A stretch of 64,000 bases of DNA from NCBI GenBank assembly GCA_965226025.1, contig CBDDCD010000001.1, forward strand, positions 310,001-374,000, given 5' to 3'. Source of the DNA: Moanibacter sp965226025 (GTDB lineage Bacteria > Verrucomicrobiota > Verrucomicrobiia > Opitutales > UBA2987). This document shows positions 18,417-27,205 of this stretch, one piece after another. The position numbers were made by a program, and so were the translations under genes. Below the pieces are notes generated by a model. It saw only the letters and a list, made by a program, of their open reading frames with translations, was not told where the DNA came from and searched no databases. Numbering within the stretch: the stretch's first letter is position 1; the number at the start of each line of letters is the position of its first letter.

Positions 18417-18904
18417 CGGCGGCAGGAACGGTGCCTTCCTGGCTAACTGATTTCCTTCTAAACCCACCTTCCTCCGTTATTGACAAGATGGAACTTCCTT
18501 GTGCCTGGGCGGCCTTGACTTCGCAGCATCTGAGCCTCCCTCGTCACCAGTTGAGGCGGTTTCTAGAGAATCTGCCTCTATCAGGAGTTAATCAGTCGAC
18601 TCGCCATGAACTCTTCCGGCGCTACTACAATCTTCTTATGGAGGGAGCGCAGGCGAGGGACTATTCCGGCATGATTGCTGAACTTGATGATCTGCGCGAC
18701 CTATTCCAGAGGAAGGCCATGGATCAACTCTACGACTCCCTCGACTTCCACTATGCACTCGCTTACTATGCGGAAGACGATCTCGAGGCTTCGAATACGA
18801 GCCTCGGAAGACAGCTCGATAGGATCCCGGACCACCGGGCTGCGCTCGCCCTGAGAGCAAAGATCTCGGCTTTGAAAGAGGAGTCTGCGCTAACGGTCCA
18901 CTGA
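18417..18904 (+). pseudogene. 3' remnant of the interrupted glycan/TPR gene
   Basis: After removal of IS copy 2 and one TAGCTA, the reading frame from 16532 (ITDPLSKSRMRELSIWIELL) continues as ATAAGTVPSWLTDFLLNP and on to the TGA at 18904. The remnant is rich in helices with TPR-like pairs (YNLLMEGAQARDYSGMIAEL, FHYALAYYAEDDLEASN). It has no own start and would only be translated by re-initiation. It is followed after one base by the next gene's ATG, so it was the upstream member of an overlapping pair. Confidence 0.6.
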
Positions 18905-18905
18905 A

Positions 18906-20177
18906 ATGACTGGGAATAACTACAGTGACCTTCTGCGTGCTTGGGCAGGCAGATTCGGCACATTGGAACGAACTCCTGGAGCGCTCTACGACCTTCTCTT
19001 TTCGGATCAGGCGGATTTCTGCTCGAGGGATTTCCTTAGGGCGCTGACAAGGCGACCCTTCGCCTTCACCGATATCGTTTGGCGCCGGCCGAGGATTGAT
19101 TACCGCGGCCGCTCTCTTTTTGTTGCCAACGGGACCGCCGAGCATCTATGGGATTTCTCGCGGAATTATTTCGAATTGGAACTCTCAGAGAAGCCCTGTG
19201 TTTTCTATCGGGACCATCTCAACAGGGTCGCAGAGTCCTTCGACAATCTTTGCATAAGCATGCCTCGCCGCCGGCTGCCGGTATCATGCTGGGACATTCT
19301 CGGCGGTCTCCGTAGGTTGCGGATCTTGCATCAGACTTCAGCGGTTCGCAGGACGGCCTGGCAGGCCGCCTTTCTGACCGCCGGTGTGAGGATCTGGGAG
19401 AAACTGGCGGAACAGGTGATCGAAACCGTGAATCCACCTCAGGTATTTTTCAGTGATCCTCGAAACGGACGATCCATCGCTTTTTTGAAAGCCGCCAGAC
19501 GACGGGGAATCCCGTGTATCGAAATCCTCCATGGCATACCCTCCATCGGATTCGCCCGAAACAGCGTCGAACACATCGTCGTTCCTTTTGAATCGTGGAT
19601 CGAACTGTTTCGAAAATGGGGATACCGGGGCGAAACGACCGCCTGCGATCGTCTTTGGACCAACCATCTTGCGCCTCTGCCACCCGCCCGGCGGAAAGTG
19701 GTGGTCCTCTTCGATCAGTGGCTGGGAACGGTCACTGACGTGCAGTACGGGGCGCTCTATGAAAACACCCGGCGTCTGTTCCTACAGTGGATCAAAGACT
19801 ATCCGCAGATCCCATTCGTATACCGTCCTCATCCGAGACTGGATCCGGCATCTATTCCCGACCTCGAAAGCGATCGCATCAGCCGAGCTCCACTGGCAGA
19901 CATACTGGCCGATTGTGATCTGGCGGTGAGCGCAAATTCGACCGTCCTGTTCCAGGCTGCATCCCTCGGAATCAGGGCAACGGCGCTGAGTTGCCCCGAA
20001 CTGGAGTCTTCCTTTCCGGACTTTTCCGGGGTCGGGATCACTTCATTGCCGCCAGCAGAATGGCAGCGCCTACCGGATTCACTGGAAGACAGACACCGAA
20101 ACTCGGAGTCCACCAGGCCGAATGTGTTGTCGGGTAACAATCTCAGGTCCACCGCTCATTCCCCAGTTCCGGCCTAA
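18906..20177 (+). CDS. Capsule/surface polysaccharide glycosyltransferase-like protein
   Basis: The 423-residue protein contains FFSDPRNGRSIAFLKAARRRG, IEILHGIPS, YRPHPRLDP and SANSTVLFQAASLGI. The last two resemble the C-terminal nucleotide-sugar binding half of GT-B glycosyltransferases of the capsule/polysialyltransferase or CDP-glycerol transferase type. The last 35 residues are polar and lack family character, so the 3' end may have suffered a frameshift. It starts at an ATG immediately after the pseudogene stop. A 176-base gap with no recognisable gene follows. It is probably cytoplasmic or membrane-peripheral. Donor and acceptor are not predictable. Confidence 0.55.
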   Translation: MTGNNYSDLLRAWAGRFGTLERTPGALYDLLFSDQADFCSRDFLRALTRRPFAFTDIVWRRPRIDYRGRSLFVANGTAEHLWDFSRNYFELELSEKPCVFYRDHLNRVAESFDNLCISMPRRRLPVSCWDILGGLRRLRILHQTSAVRRTAWQAAFLTAGVRIWEKLAEQVIETVNPPQVFFSDPRNGRSIAFLKAARRRGIPCIEILHGIPSIGFARNSVEHIVVPFESWIELFRKWGYRGETTACDRLWTNHLAPLPPARRKVVVLFDQWLGTVTDVQYGALYENTRRLFLQWIKDYPQIPFVYRPHPRLDPASIPDLESDRISRAPLADILADCDLAVSANSTVLFQAASLGIRATALSCPELESSFPDFSGVGITSLPPAEWQRLPDSLEDRHRNSESTRPNVLSGNNLRSTAHSPVPA

Positions 20178-20353
20178 CAGAGGTGCTTCGATCACAAGCT
20201 CTTCACCAACCCGCGCGAAGGCCCCAGCAGAGAAAATCGGTTCGGAAAAGCGACCGCAGTCCCTTGCGCAACACCCTCTGAAAGCAAGTTTCGGACGTTC
20301 AAAGACACTCAAATCCTGGTTAATAACGGTGCTGAAATGCCGAAAAACTGGGT

Positions 20354-21385
20354 ATGGCGGAGATTGAGATTGCGGGGAGAACCATTGGATCCGATCACCC
20401 TCCTCTCGTGATTGCCGAGATTGGGATCAATCACGAAGGATCGGTGGATCGGGCAGTGGAGATGGTGGATGATGCCGTTGCGGCCGGATGCGAGTGCGTC
20501 AAGTTTCAGTGTCATGTGGTCGACGATGAGATGATTCCGAACAAGGTCGTGCCGGGGAACACGACGGAGACGATCTGGGACATTATGGTGAGGTGCTCAC
20601 TTTCTCGCAAGGAGGACATCAAGCTCAAGGAGTACGTCGAAAGCAAAGGCATAATCTACTTGTCGACGCCATTTTCGCGCGCGGCTGCGGTGCGGCTGGA
20701 AAAAATGGGTGTGGCCGCCTACAAGATTGGATCCGGCGAGTGCAACAACACCCCGCTGATCGAGCACATCGCGCGCTACCGTAAGCCGGTTATTCTGAGC
20801 ACGGGGATGAATGACATCGAATCGATAACGCCATCGGTTGAGATCCTTCGAAGATTCAATGTTCCCTTTGCTATCTTGCATTGCACATCGATCTACCCGA
20901 CTCCCTATCAAAAGGTGAGGCTGGGTGCGATGAAGCAACTTGCCGACAAATTTGAGGATGCGGTGATTGGCCTGAGCGATCACTCGCTTGGAAACTACAC
21001 TTGTTTTGGCGCCGTCGCCCTGGGGGCCTGCATCATCGAGAAACACTTTACCTCCAACAAAGCCTGGCCTGGTCCGGATGTGCCGCTGTCGATTGATCCT
21101 TCCGAATTGAGGGATCTTATTTTGGGCAGCAAAGCAGTCTTTCGAGCCCACGGCGGCGAAAAGTCGATTCTTGAGGAGGAACAGCCTACCATCAATTTCG
21201 CCTACGCCAGCGTGGTTTCGACTCGCGAGATCGTGCAGGGAGATCGGTTTACGATTGAGAACACCTGGGTCAAGCGACCTGGTACCGGCTCTCTTCATGC
21301 ATCCCAGTTTGAGCAGGTTCTAGGAAGGCAAGCGAGCCGAACTATTCCGGTGAATACGCAGCTCCGCCACGAGGATCTGAGCTGA
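20354..21385 (+). CDS. Nonulosonic acid synthase, NeuB/LegI family (paralogue 2)
   Basis: The protein shows the full NeuB pattern: PPLVIAEIGINHEGSVDRA, CVKFQCHVVDDEM, YLSTPFSRAA, YKIGSGECNN, VILSTGMND, IYPTPY, IGLSDHSLGN and IEKHFTSNK, followed by a C-terminal SAF domain (SVVSTREIVQGDRFT onward). The enzyme condenses phosphoenolpyruvate with an N-acetylated hexose, giving sialic-, legionaminic- or pseudaminic-type acids. Length (343) is normal. Its stop overlaps the next gene's start (TGATG), and the hydrolysing 2-epimerase follows, which is the legionaminic/sialic order (epimerase feeding the synthase). The substrate is likely N-acetylmannosamine or its diacetamido analogue. Confidence 0.9.
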   Translation: MAEIEIAGRTIGSDHPPLVIAEIGINHEGSVDRAVEMVDDAVAAGCECVKFQCHVVDDEMIPNKVVPGNTTETIWDIMVRCSLSRKEDIKLKEYVESKGIIYLSTPFSRAAAVRLEKMGVAAYKIGSGECNNTPLIEHIARYRKPVILSTGMNDIESITPSVEILRRFNVPFAILHCTSIYPTPYQKVRLGAMKQLADKFEDAVIGLSDHSLGNYTCFGAVALGACIIEKHFTSNKAWPGPDVPLSIDPSELRDLILGSKAVFRAHGGEKSILEEEQPTINFAYASVVSTREIVQGDRFTIENTWVKRPGTGSLHASQFEQVLGRQASRTIPVNTQLRHEDLS

Positions 21386-22373
21386 TGTTATACCTATCGG
21401 CAGAAGACTGGGCACGGACCCAGACAATCGGTATCACCGGTGGGTCGGGCATGATGGGACAGGTCCTAGTGCGGCAGCTGGTGGACTTGGGCGTGAGGAG
21501 CATTCGCATCCTCGATACGAAGGGAGAAGGCAAGCGCGCGGGCCGAATTCAGCATCCCTCGGTGAACTATGTTTCTGGAAGTATTCTAGAAGAAACCGAT
21601 CTTCAGCACGCCTTGCGTAACTGTTCAACGGTTTTACATTTCGCGGGTATCAAGCATGTACGGAGAGCTCAGAGAGAGCCGGTCACGACGATACAAGTTA
21701 ACAGTATGGGAACCGGCCTGGTCGCCGATGCCTGTCGAAGGCTTGGGGTTGAGAAACTCGTCTACGCTTCCAGCGGACTGGTTTACGGAGTTCCCCTTCA
21801 TCCGACACTCAGCGAGGACCACCCGACCCATCCGAAGACGATCTACGCCGCAAGCAAGTTGGCCGGAGAAGCCATCGTATCCGGGTATGCGGCCGGATTC
21901 GGTCTCTCTGCGACAATCGTGCGCTATGGAAACATCTACGGACCTCAATGTGGCGCCGGCACGGTGGTTGGAAGAGCCATTGAACAGGCGGCTGCGCGGG
22001 GGAAGACATCAATCTAGCGGATCATGGACCCGTGAGAGATTTCATCTACGTCGAGGACGCAATTGCCGCAACCATCCGTCTCGCTCTCCTACCGAATGTG
22101 CCATTTGGAGTTCGGGTCGTCAACGTCGGGAGGGGTGAAGGATTTTCTGTTGGGGAAATTGCGGTATTGATGTCTGAGGCGGCAAGGGCCGAGGGACTGG
22201 GTCCAGTTGGTGTGCATCCTCCTGAGACTGGAGTTGAGGAGCGTAGCGATTCGCTCGTGCTCAATACTCGTCTTCTTGAAACAATCACGGGATGGGCACC
22301 AGGCACTTCCCTGAAAGAGGGTCTCGCCCTGTCTCTCAAGGAGCGACTGCGGGGGAGATTCGTCGTACCGTGA
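21385..22373 (+). pseudogene. NAD-dependent epimerase/dehydratase with one frameshift in a G-run
   Basis: The first 210 residues form an extended SDR (GITGGSGMMGQVLV, YASSGLVYG, YAASKLAGE, RYGNIYGPQ). A stop at 22015 interrupts it, but the rest (DHGPVRDFIYVEDAIAATIR, VVNVGRGEGFSVGEI to 22373) continues in another frame. The switch maps to the run of five G at 21998-22002, where one base has been lost or gained. The gene sits between synthase and 2-epimerase, so it is probably the 4,6-dehydratase or 4-epimerase step of the same sugar. A sequencing error or phase-variable slippage are alternatives to a fixed mutation. Confidence 0.75.
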
Positions 22374-23566
22374 TCGCCCGAAAGAAAAGGAAAATCGCGG
22401 TATTCACAGGAAATCGAGCGGAATACGGATTGCAGTTTCCGATCCTGAAAGCAATTGCCGCGGACTCCCGGCTCGAATATTTCCTGCTCGTAGGAGGAGC
22501 CCATCTGGAACGGGATTTCGGCTCTACTCTTGCTGAAATCCGATCCGACGGGTTCAATATCTACCGCGAGGTAGGGATCGAGATGAAGCACGATTCGCTC
22601 TTTGCCACATCACAGGCCATAGGGACTGGGATTCTCAGTGTGAGCCGAATTCTGGAGCAACTCCGTCCGGATTTCCTCGTTGCTTACGCAGATCGGTTTG
22701 AGAGTTTTGCGGCCGTCACCGCCGCGACCCAAATGAATATCCCGACGGCGCACATCGAAGGCGGCGATTACACCGATGGGGGCGCGCTGGACGACTCGAT
22801 CCGGCATGCCATGACAAAGCTTTCTCATCTGCATTTCGCCACCAATGACCAGGCGGCTTCAAGACTCATTGGGCTTGGAGAAGAACGATGGAGAGTGTTC
22901 ACGGTAGGAATGCCTGCCCTCGATCTGGTGTCGGACGGAGCCTTCCCAACATGCGACGAGATTGCTGAAGAACTCGAGATCGATCTGAACCGTCCAGTGA
23001 TATTGTTCTGCCAGCACTCCGTTACGACTGAATTCGATAATGCGGAGAAGCAGATTCTGCCATCTCTGAAAGCGATTGAAGAGCTCGCAAGGGAGGGATT
23101 CCAAGTCATTGCAACCTATCCAAACAATGATGCGGGAGGACGCTGCATTCTGCGGCACCTTCAGGCTTTTAACAGACAGATGATCCCAGATTTCCGACTG
23201 GTAGCCAGCCTGGGACGATATCGGTTCCATGGGTTACTCAATCTGATAGGTCGAAATGGATGCGGCGCCTTCCTTGGCAATTCCTCAGCCGGGATCAAGG
23301 AGACGCCGGTGTTTGGGTGTCCGGTTGTCAATATTGGGACAAGGCAGAGGGGACGTCTGCGTGGTGAAAACGTGGTTGATGTGCCATATTCGACATCCCG
23401 AATCGTTGAAGCTGTCAGAAGATGCTCCCATGACGGAGAATTCAGGGCCATATGCCGTAGAGGAATGAATCCTTATGGAGCGGGAAACGCAGGACGGCAA
23501 ATTTCAGAAACGCTGGCGACGATTCCAATCGATTCAAGGTTGCTCCAAAAAAAAATGACCTACTAG
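22370..23566 (+). CDS. neuC: UDP-N-acetylhexosamine 2-epimerase (hydrolysing), NeuC/LegG family
   Basis: The protein begins RKIAVFTGNRAEYGLQFPIL and contains FLVAYADRFESFAAVTAA, IPTAHIEGGDYTDGG, HFATNDQAASRL and GAFLGNSSAGIKETP. These are the signatures of hydrolysing 2-epimerases that release N-acetylmannosamine (or the 2,4-diacetamido analogue) from the UDP sugar. The start GTG overlaps the upstream stop (GTGA at 22370-22373). Length (398) is normal. Together with the NeuB paralogue two genes upstream and the PtmE-like gene downstream, it supports a legionaminic/sialic-type pathway. The stop codon TAG (23564-23566) coincides with the left end of an inverted-repeat element. Confidence 0.88.
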   Translation: MIARKKRKIAVFTGNRAEYGLQFPILKAIAADSRLEYFLLVGGAHLERDFGSTLAEIRSDGFNIYREVGIEMKHDSLFATSQAIGTGILSVSRILEQLRPDFLVAYADRFESFAAVTAATQMNIPTAHIEGGDYTDGGALDDSIRHAMTKLSHLHFATNDQAASRLIGLGEERWRVFTVGMPALDLVSDGAFPTCDEIAEELEIDLNRPVILFCQHSVTTEFDNAEKQILPSLKAIEELAREGFQVIATYPNNDAGGRCILRHLQAFNRQMIPDFRLVASLGRYRFHGLLNLIGRNGCGAFLGNSSAGIKETPVFGCPVVNIGTRQRGRLRGENVVDVPYSTSRIVEAVRRCSHDGEFRAICRRGMNPYGAGNAGRQISETLATIPIDSRLLQKKMTY

Positions 23567-23660
23567 GAATCCGCCTATTTAGAGTCCGGTCAGGGCCTGG
23601 GCAGAGTCCGAAACGATACTGGGAATTCCAGCCTCCTGAGGGAATAGGGCGGATTCCAGA
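23564..23660 (+). repeat. Inverted-repeat element, divergent end sequence
   Basis: The ends TAGGAATCCGCCTATT and AATAGGGCGGATTCCAG form an imperfect inverted pair about 97 bases apart. The outer TAGGAATC matches the dispersed family, but the inner part of the ends (CGCC instead of TGTCGG) and the interior differ. It is therefore either a diverged relative or a separate element with the same architecture. Its TAG is the stop codon of the neuC-like gene. Confidence 0.55.
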
Positions 23661-23678
23661 TAAGAAGAGGAGAATCAG

Positions 23679-24746
23679 ATGGAAGAGAGCAGAATTTCGG
23701 TAAGAGAGAGCACGTCAATTGTTGAAGCGATTGAGGCGATCGACGCTAACAACAAGGGTGCCGTGGTGGTGGTCGATGAAGAGGGAAAGTTGGTGTCGGT
23801 TGTAACGGACGGAGATATTCGCCGAGCAATTCTCCAAGGGATCGATCTGAAAAGGCCACTCTCCTGTCTTTTGGAGGATCGGAGGAAGAGCTTGTACCCG
23901 AATCCGATCTTTGCACGAGTTGGCGATTCTCGCGAGGAGCGAATCAGGTTGATGCGGCGCCACAAGATCCGGCATTTGCCGTTGGTCGCGGCAGGGGGCG
24001 AAGTCACGGATTTTGTCACTTCAGATGAACTGACGTCGAAATCGGCGCCCAAGATGAAGGCCGTGGTCATGGCCGGAGGGTATGGAAAGAGACTGCGACC
24101 TCTTACGGAAAGTCTGCCCAAACCAATGTTACCGCTGGGTGACAAGCCATTACTCGAGCGTTTGGTGGAGCAGCTTGGCGAATCCGAAATCGAGCAAATC
24201 TACGTCACCACTCACTATCACAGGAGCCGAATTAAGGAGCACTTTGGTGACGGATCCGATTACAATGTAAAGATTGAATACATCGACGAGACGAGTCCGA
24301 TGGGAACGGCAGGATCTCTGGCCCTGCTTCCCCCGACCTCTCTTCCCGTCCTTGTGATCAATGGAGATATCCTCACTCGAATCGACTTCCGAACGATGCA
24401 TGAGTTCCATCGAGAGCATCAAGCGACTCTGACGGTTGCGGTGAGGGAACACCGCAGCACCATACCCTATGGGGTGGTACGGGTGAATGGCACCGACGTA
24501 ATCAACATAGTTGAAAAGCCCACCAGCAGTTGCCTCGTAAACGCAGGTATCTACCTGATAAACCCATCCGCTCTCAGTCTCATTCCGGCAAACGGAAACG
24601 GCTTTGATATGCCGGATCTGATTCGGGTCTTGATAGCGCAATGCCGACGAGTCGTCAGTTTCCCAATAAGGGAATACTGGGCCGATATCGGCCGCATTGA
24701 GGACTACGAACGAGTCAAGGCCGACGTCGATCAAGGGCGCTACTGA
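23679..24746 (+). CDS. CBS-domain nucleotidyltransferase, PtmE-like
   Basis: Residues 1-120 form a pair of CBS motifs (GAVVVVDEEGKLVSVVTDGDIRRAI and HKIRHLPLVAAGGEV). From about residue 126 a sugar-nucleotidyltransferase follows with KAVVMAGGYGKRLRPLTE, LPKPMLPLGDKPLLERL, GTAGSLALL and VINGDILT. This architecture is that of PtmE, the GDP-glucosamine-forming enzyme of the Campylobacter legionaminic acid pathway, and of related mannose-1-phosphate-type transferases. The CBS pair may sense nucleotide levels. The start has a good GAGGAG upstream. Position after neuC and neuB homologues supports a role in making the activated amino sugar for nonulosonic acid. Confidence 0.85.
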   Translation: MEESRISVRESTSIVEAIEAIDANNKGAVVVVDEEGKLVSVVTDGDIRRAILQGIDLKRPLSCLLEDRRKSLYPNPIFARVGDSREERIRLMRRHKIRHLPLVAAGGEVTDFVTSDELTSKSAPKMKAVVMAGGYGKRLRPLTESLPKPMLPLGDKPLLERLVEQLGESEIEQIYVTTHYHRSRIKEHFGDGSDYNVKIEYIDETSPMGTAGSLALLPPTSLPVLVINGDILTRIDFRTMHEFHREHQATLTVAVREHRSTIPYGVVRVNGTDVINIVEKPTSSCLVNAGIYLINPSALSLIPANGNGFDMPDLIRVLIAQCRRVVSFPIREYWADIGRIEDYERVKADVDQGRY

Positions 24747-24759
24747 ACTGAACCATCAA

Positions 24760-25926
24760 GTGAGTAGTCCCGACATTGGAGTCGTCATCTGCACCCACAA
24801 TCGGAAGAGCTTGCTCTTGAGGTGCCTTGAGTCCCTTCTTCGCCAGGGGGCCGAGGGTATGATAGCCCTGCTGGTGGACAACAACTCGAGCGACGGATCG
24901 GTTCGATGCGTGAGTAATCGATTCGGCGGACGGGTGAGAATCGTTGCTCTGAGGGAGAATCGTGGTTCTTCCGGCGCCTTTCACCTCGGTTCCAGAATCG
25001 CGCTGACCTATTCTCCGAGGTACCTTCTCTTGCTCGATAGCGATGTGATTCTGCGACCAGGTGCGATTCATGCCCTCCGAAGTCATTTGGAATCGAATTC
25101 CACGGTTGGGGCGGTGGGCCCGAAGATTTTCGATTTCGAATCGCCCCATCGGATACAGGAGATGGGAGGGTTCGTCGACTTCGATTCAGCTGATTTGATC
25201 CGGCATGGAAAGGGATTCGAAGAGACGGAGAGCGATCGGATAACGGAATCCGTTGCTGTCGATTATGTCCCTTCCTGTTGCCTTATGGTGCGATCCTCGG
25301 TGCCGGCCAGAGCGGGAGTGATCGATCCGGGATTTTTTCTCTATTGGGACGACGTTGATTGGATGAGTCGGATTCGAAGGGAGGGATTCGGAGTTGCCGC
25401 GGTTGGCGGCGCAGAGGTTAGTCACTACGGCGGTTCAGGGCACAAAGGAAGTCTTCTACCCATGTATTACGGGTGGCGAAACCGGGTGATTTTCTTTATG
25501 AGGCATACTCCGGCCTGCCTGTTTGATTCGGTTTCTCGTACTCTTCTGATCGATGCGGCGCGGGCTGCTTATACCTGTCGTCTTTTCTCGAGGACGAGGG
25601 CAGCGGATATGATCGAACATGCCGTAACGGACGGATTTCGAGAGCGTCTGGGTATAAAGGAATTCGAAAGGGGACGACTGATACTGGACCGGGCAAGGGT
25701 TTTCGTAACACAGGCTTCCGTCGAGTCGCGGGGGCTGGTAAGGGCGGTCGGTCACGTGGTTGACGATGCGCGGGAAGAGTTCCTTCGTGAGAACGGCTGC
25801 GTGGTTGTCGACCGGTTCGACAATCGTCTTCCCGCCGATCTGGCCTGGAAGGCACATCTCGATTTTGAGCAGAGGAGGGACTCTCTGGTCGAGAGCATGA
25901 TGAGTAAGGCTGGTATCCATGTCTGA
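24760..25926 (+). CDS. Family 2 glycosyltransferase (galactofuranosyltransferase candidate)
   Basis: The GT-A fold is clear: IGVVICTHNRKSLLLRCLESL, LLVDNNSSDGS, LRENRGSSGAFHLG, LLLLDSDVIL (the DxD-type motif) and FFLYWDDVDWMSRIRREG. The last two are typical of rhamnosyl- and galactofuranosyltransferases. The 3' end overlaps the UDP-galactopyranose mutase gene by eight bases, so galactofuranose is a reasonable donor, by context only. I used the GTG at 24760; an ATG at 24697 would overlap the previous gene in another frame. About 390 residues, with no transmembrane segments noticed. Confidence 0.82.
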   Translation: MSSPDIGVVICTHNRKSLLLRCLESLLRQGAEGMIALLVDNNSSDGSVRCVSNRFGGRVRIVALRENRGSSGAFHLGSRIALTYSPRYLLLLDSDVILRPGAIHALRSHLESNSTVGAVGPKIFDFESPHRIQEMGGFVDFDSADLIRHGKGFEETESDRITESVAVDYVPSCCLMVRSSVPARAGVIDPGFFLYWDDVDWMSRIRREGFGVAAVGGAEVSHYGGSGHKGSLLPMYYGWRNRVIFFMRHTPACLFDSVSRTLLIDAARAAYTCRLFSRTRAADMIEHAVTDGFRERLGIKEFERGRLILDRARVFVTQASVESRGLVRAVGHVVDDAREEFLRENGCVVVDRFDNRLPADLAWKAHLDFEQRRDSLVESMMSKAGIHV

Positions 25927-27073
25927 GAGATTCCTTATCGTTGGGGCCGGATTCTTTGGCGCAGTCTGTGCCCGTGAATTGACGGACGCCGGGCACCGGT
26001 GCCTGGTCCTTGAGAAACGCGATCACATTGGGGGAAACTGCTACACGCGCTACAACATTGAGGCCGGGTGTAACGAGCACGTCTATGGACCTCACATCTT
26101 TCACACCGATTCTTCCCAGATCTGGAGCTATCTGCGTCGTTTCGGTGAGTTCAATTCATTCGTCAATCGGCCGAAAGTGAAATTTGGGGACCGCATTTTC
26201 TCGTTTCCCATTAATCTCTTTACTCTCTACCAGATTTACGGAGTGAAGACGCCGGAAGAGGCTTCCCAGCGCCTGGAGAGATCAAAGATCCCGATTAGGA
26301 GTCCTGAGAATCTTGAGGAATGGTGCCTCAGTCAGGTGGGAAGGGAACTCTACGAGATCTTCTTCAAAGGATACACTCAGAAACAGTGGGGGAGAGATCC
26401 AAAGGAATTGCCTGCCTCCCTCGTTCGTCGATTGCCCATCCGCATGAACTTCGACGACAACTACTATCGGGATCGTTTCCAGGGAATACCGATAGGAGGT
26501 TATACCGCGCTCTTCGAGCAGCTACTGAAGGGAGTCCCGGTGGTGCTGGGGGTGGATTTTCTGGGGGACCGGGATCAACTGATCAGGCAGTACGACCACG
26601 TAATCTACAGCGGCCCGGTGGATGCGTTCTTCGATAATTGCGAAGGAGTCCTGGACTATCGCTCTCTCCGTTTCGAATCCCGCATTCTCGACCTGCCCGA
26701 TTACCAAGGAAACGCACAGATCAATTTCACGGAATATCAGGTTCCCTATACCAGGAGCATTGAACACAAGCATTTTGATTTGAACTTCCGGGAGGCTAAA
26801 ACGTTGGTGACCAGAGAGTATCCGCAGGAGTGGAAACCGGGAATGGTGGAATTCTATCCCGTGGCTACGGCACGCAATCAGAGAGTCTACGATTCCTATC
26901 GCGCGCTGCAGGGAGAGCACAGTCTACCGGTCACGTTCGGAGGCAGATTAGGGGAGTATAGGTACTTTGATATGCATCAGGTAATCGGTTCCGCCCTTCG
27001 CACGGTGAGGAATCTGCTTGGAACCGGAGGAAGGAAGGAATCTCACCGGGCGATACCGGCCCTGGTGGGTTGA
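25919..27073 (+). CDS. glf: UDP-galactopyranose mutase
   Basis: This flavoenzyme interconverts UDP-galactopyranose and UDP-galactofuranose. The N-terminal FAD-binding motif FLIVGAGFFGAVCAREL and VLEKRDHIGGNCYT, then EHVYGPHIFHTDS, FSFPINLFTL, FFKGYTQKQWGRDP, NYYRDRFQGIPIGGYT and EYRYFDMHQVIG, are all characteristic of Glf. Its 384 residues match the family. It overlaps the upstream glycosyltransferase, and another GT2 gene follows after a 132-base gap that holds nothing I recognise. The presence of glf shows that the glycan made by this locus contains galactofuranose. Confidence 0.96.
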   Translation: MSERFLIVGAGFFGAVCARELTDAGHRCLVLEKRDHIGGNCYTRYNIEAGCNEHVYGPHIFHTDSSQIWSYLRRFGEFNSFVNRPKVKFGDRIFSFPINLFTLYQIYGVKTPEEASQRLERSKIPIRSPENLEEWCLSQVGRELYEIFFKGYTQKQWGRDPKELPASLVRRLPIRMNFDDNYYRDRFQGIPIGGYTALFEQLLKGVPVVLGVDFLGDRDQLIRQYDHVIYSGPVDAFFDNCEGVLDYRSLRFESRILDLPDYQGNAQINFTEYQVPYTRSIEHKHFDLNFREAKTLVTREYPQEWKPGMVEFYPVATARNQRVYDSYRALQGEHSLPVTFGGRLGEYRYFDMHQVIGSALRTVRNLLGTGGRKESHRAIPALVG

Positions 27074-27205
27074 GAGAGCGATTCCAGATCACCATACCAC
27101 CACGACCGAAAACCTCTCTGGGTCCCTTCTCCCATCGTCACTCAGAATAGTGAACTGACATCGAATCACGGCCACCTCGGAGAACATTCACCATCGAACT
27201 TCGAA

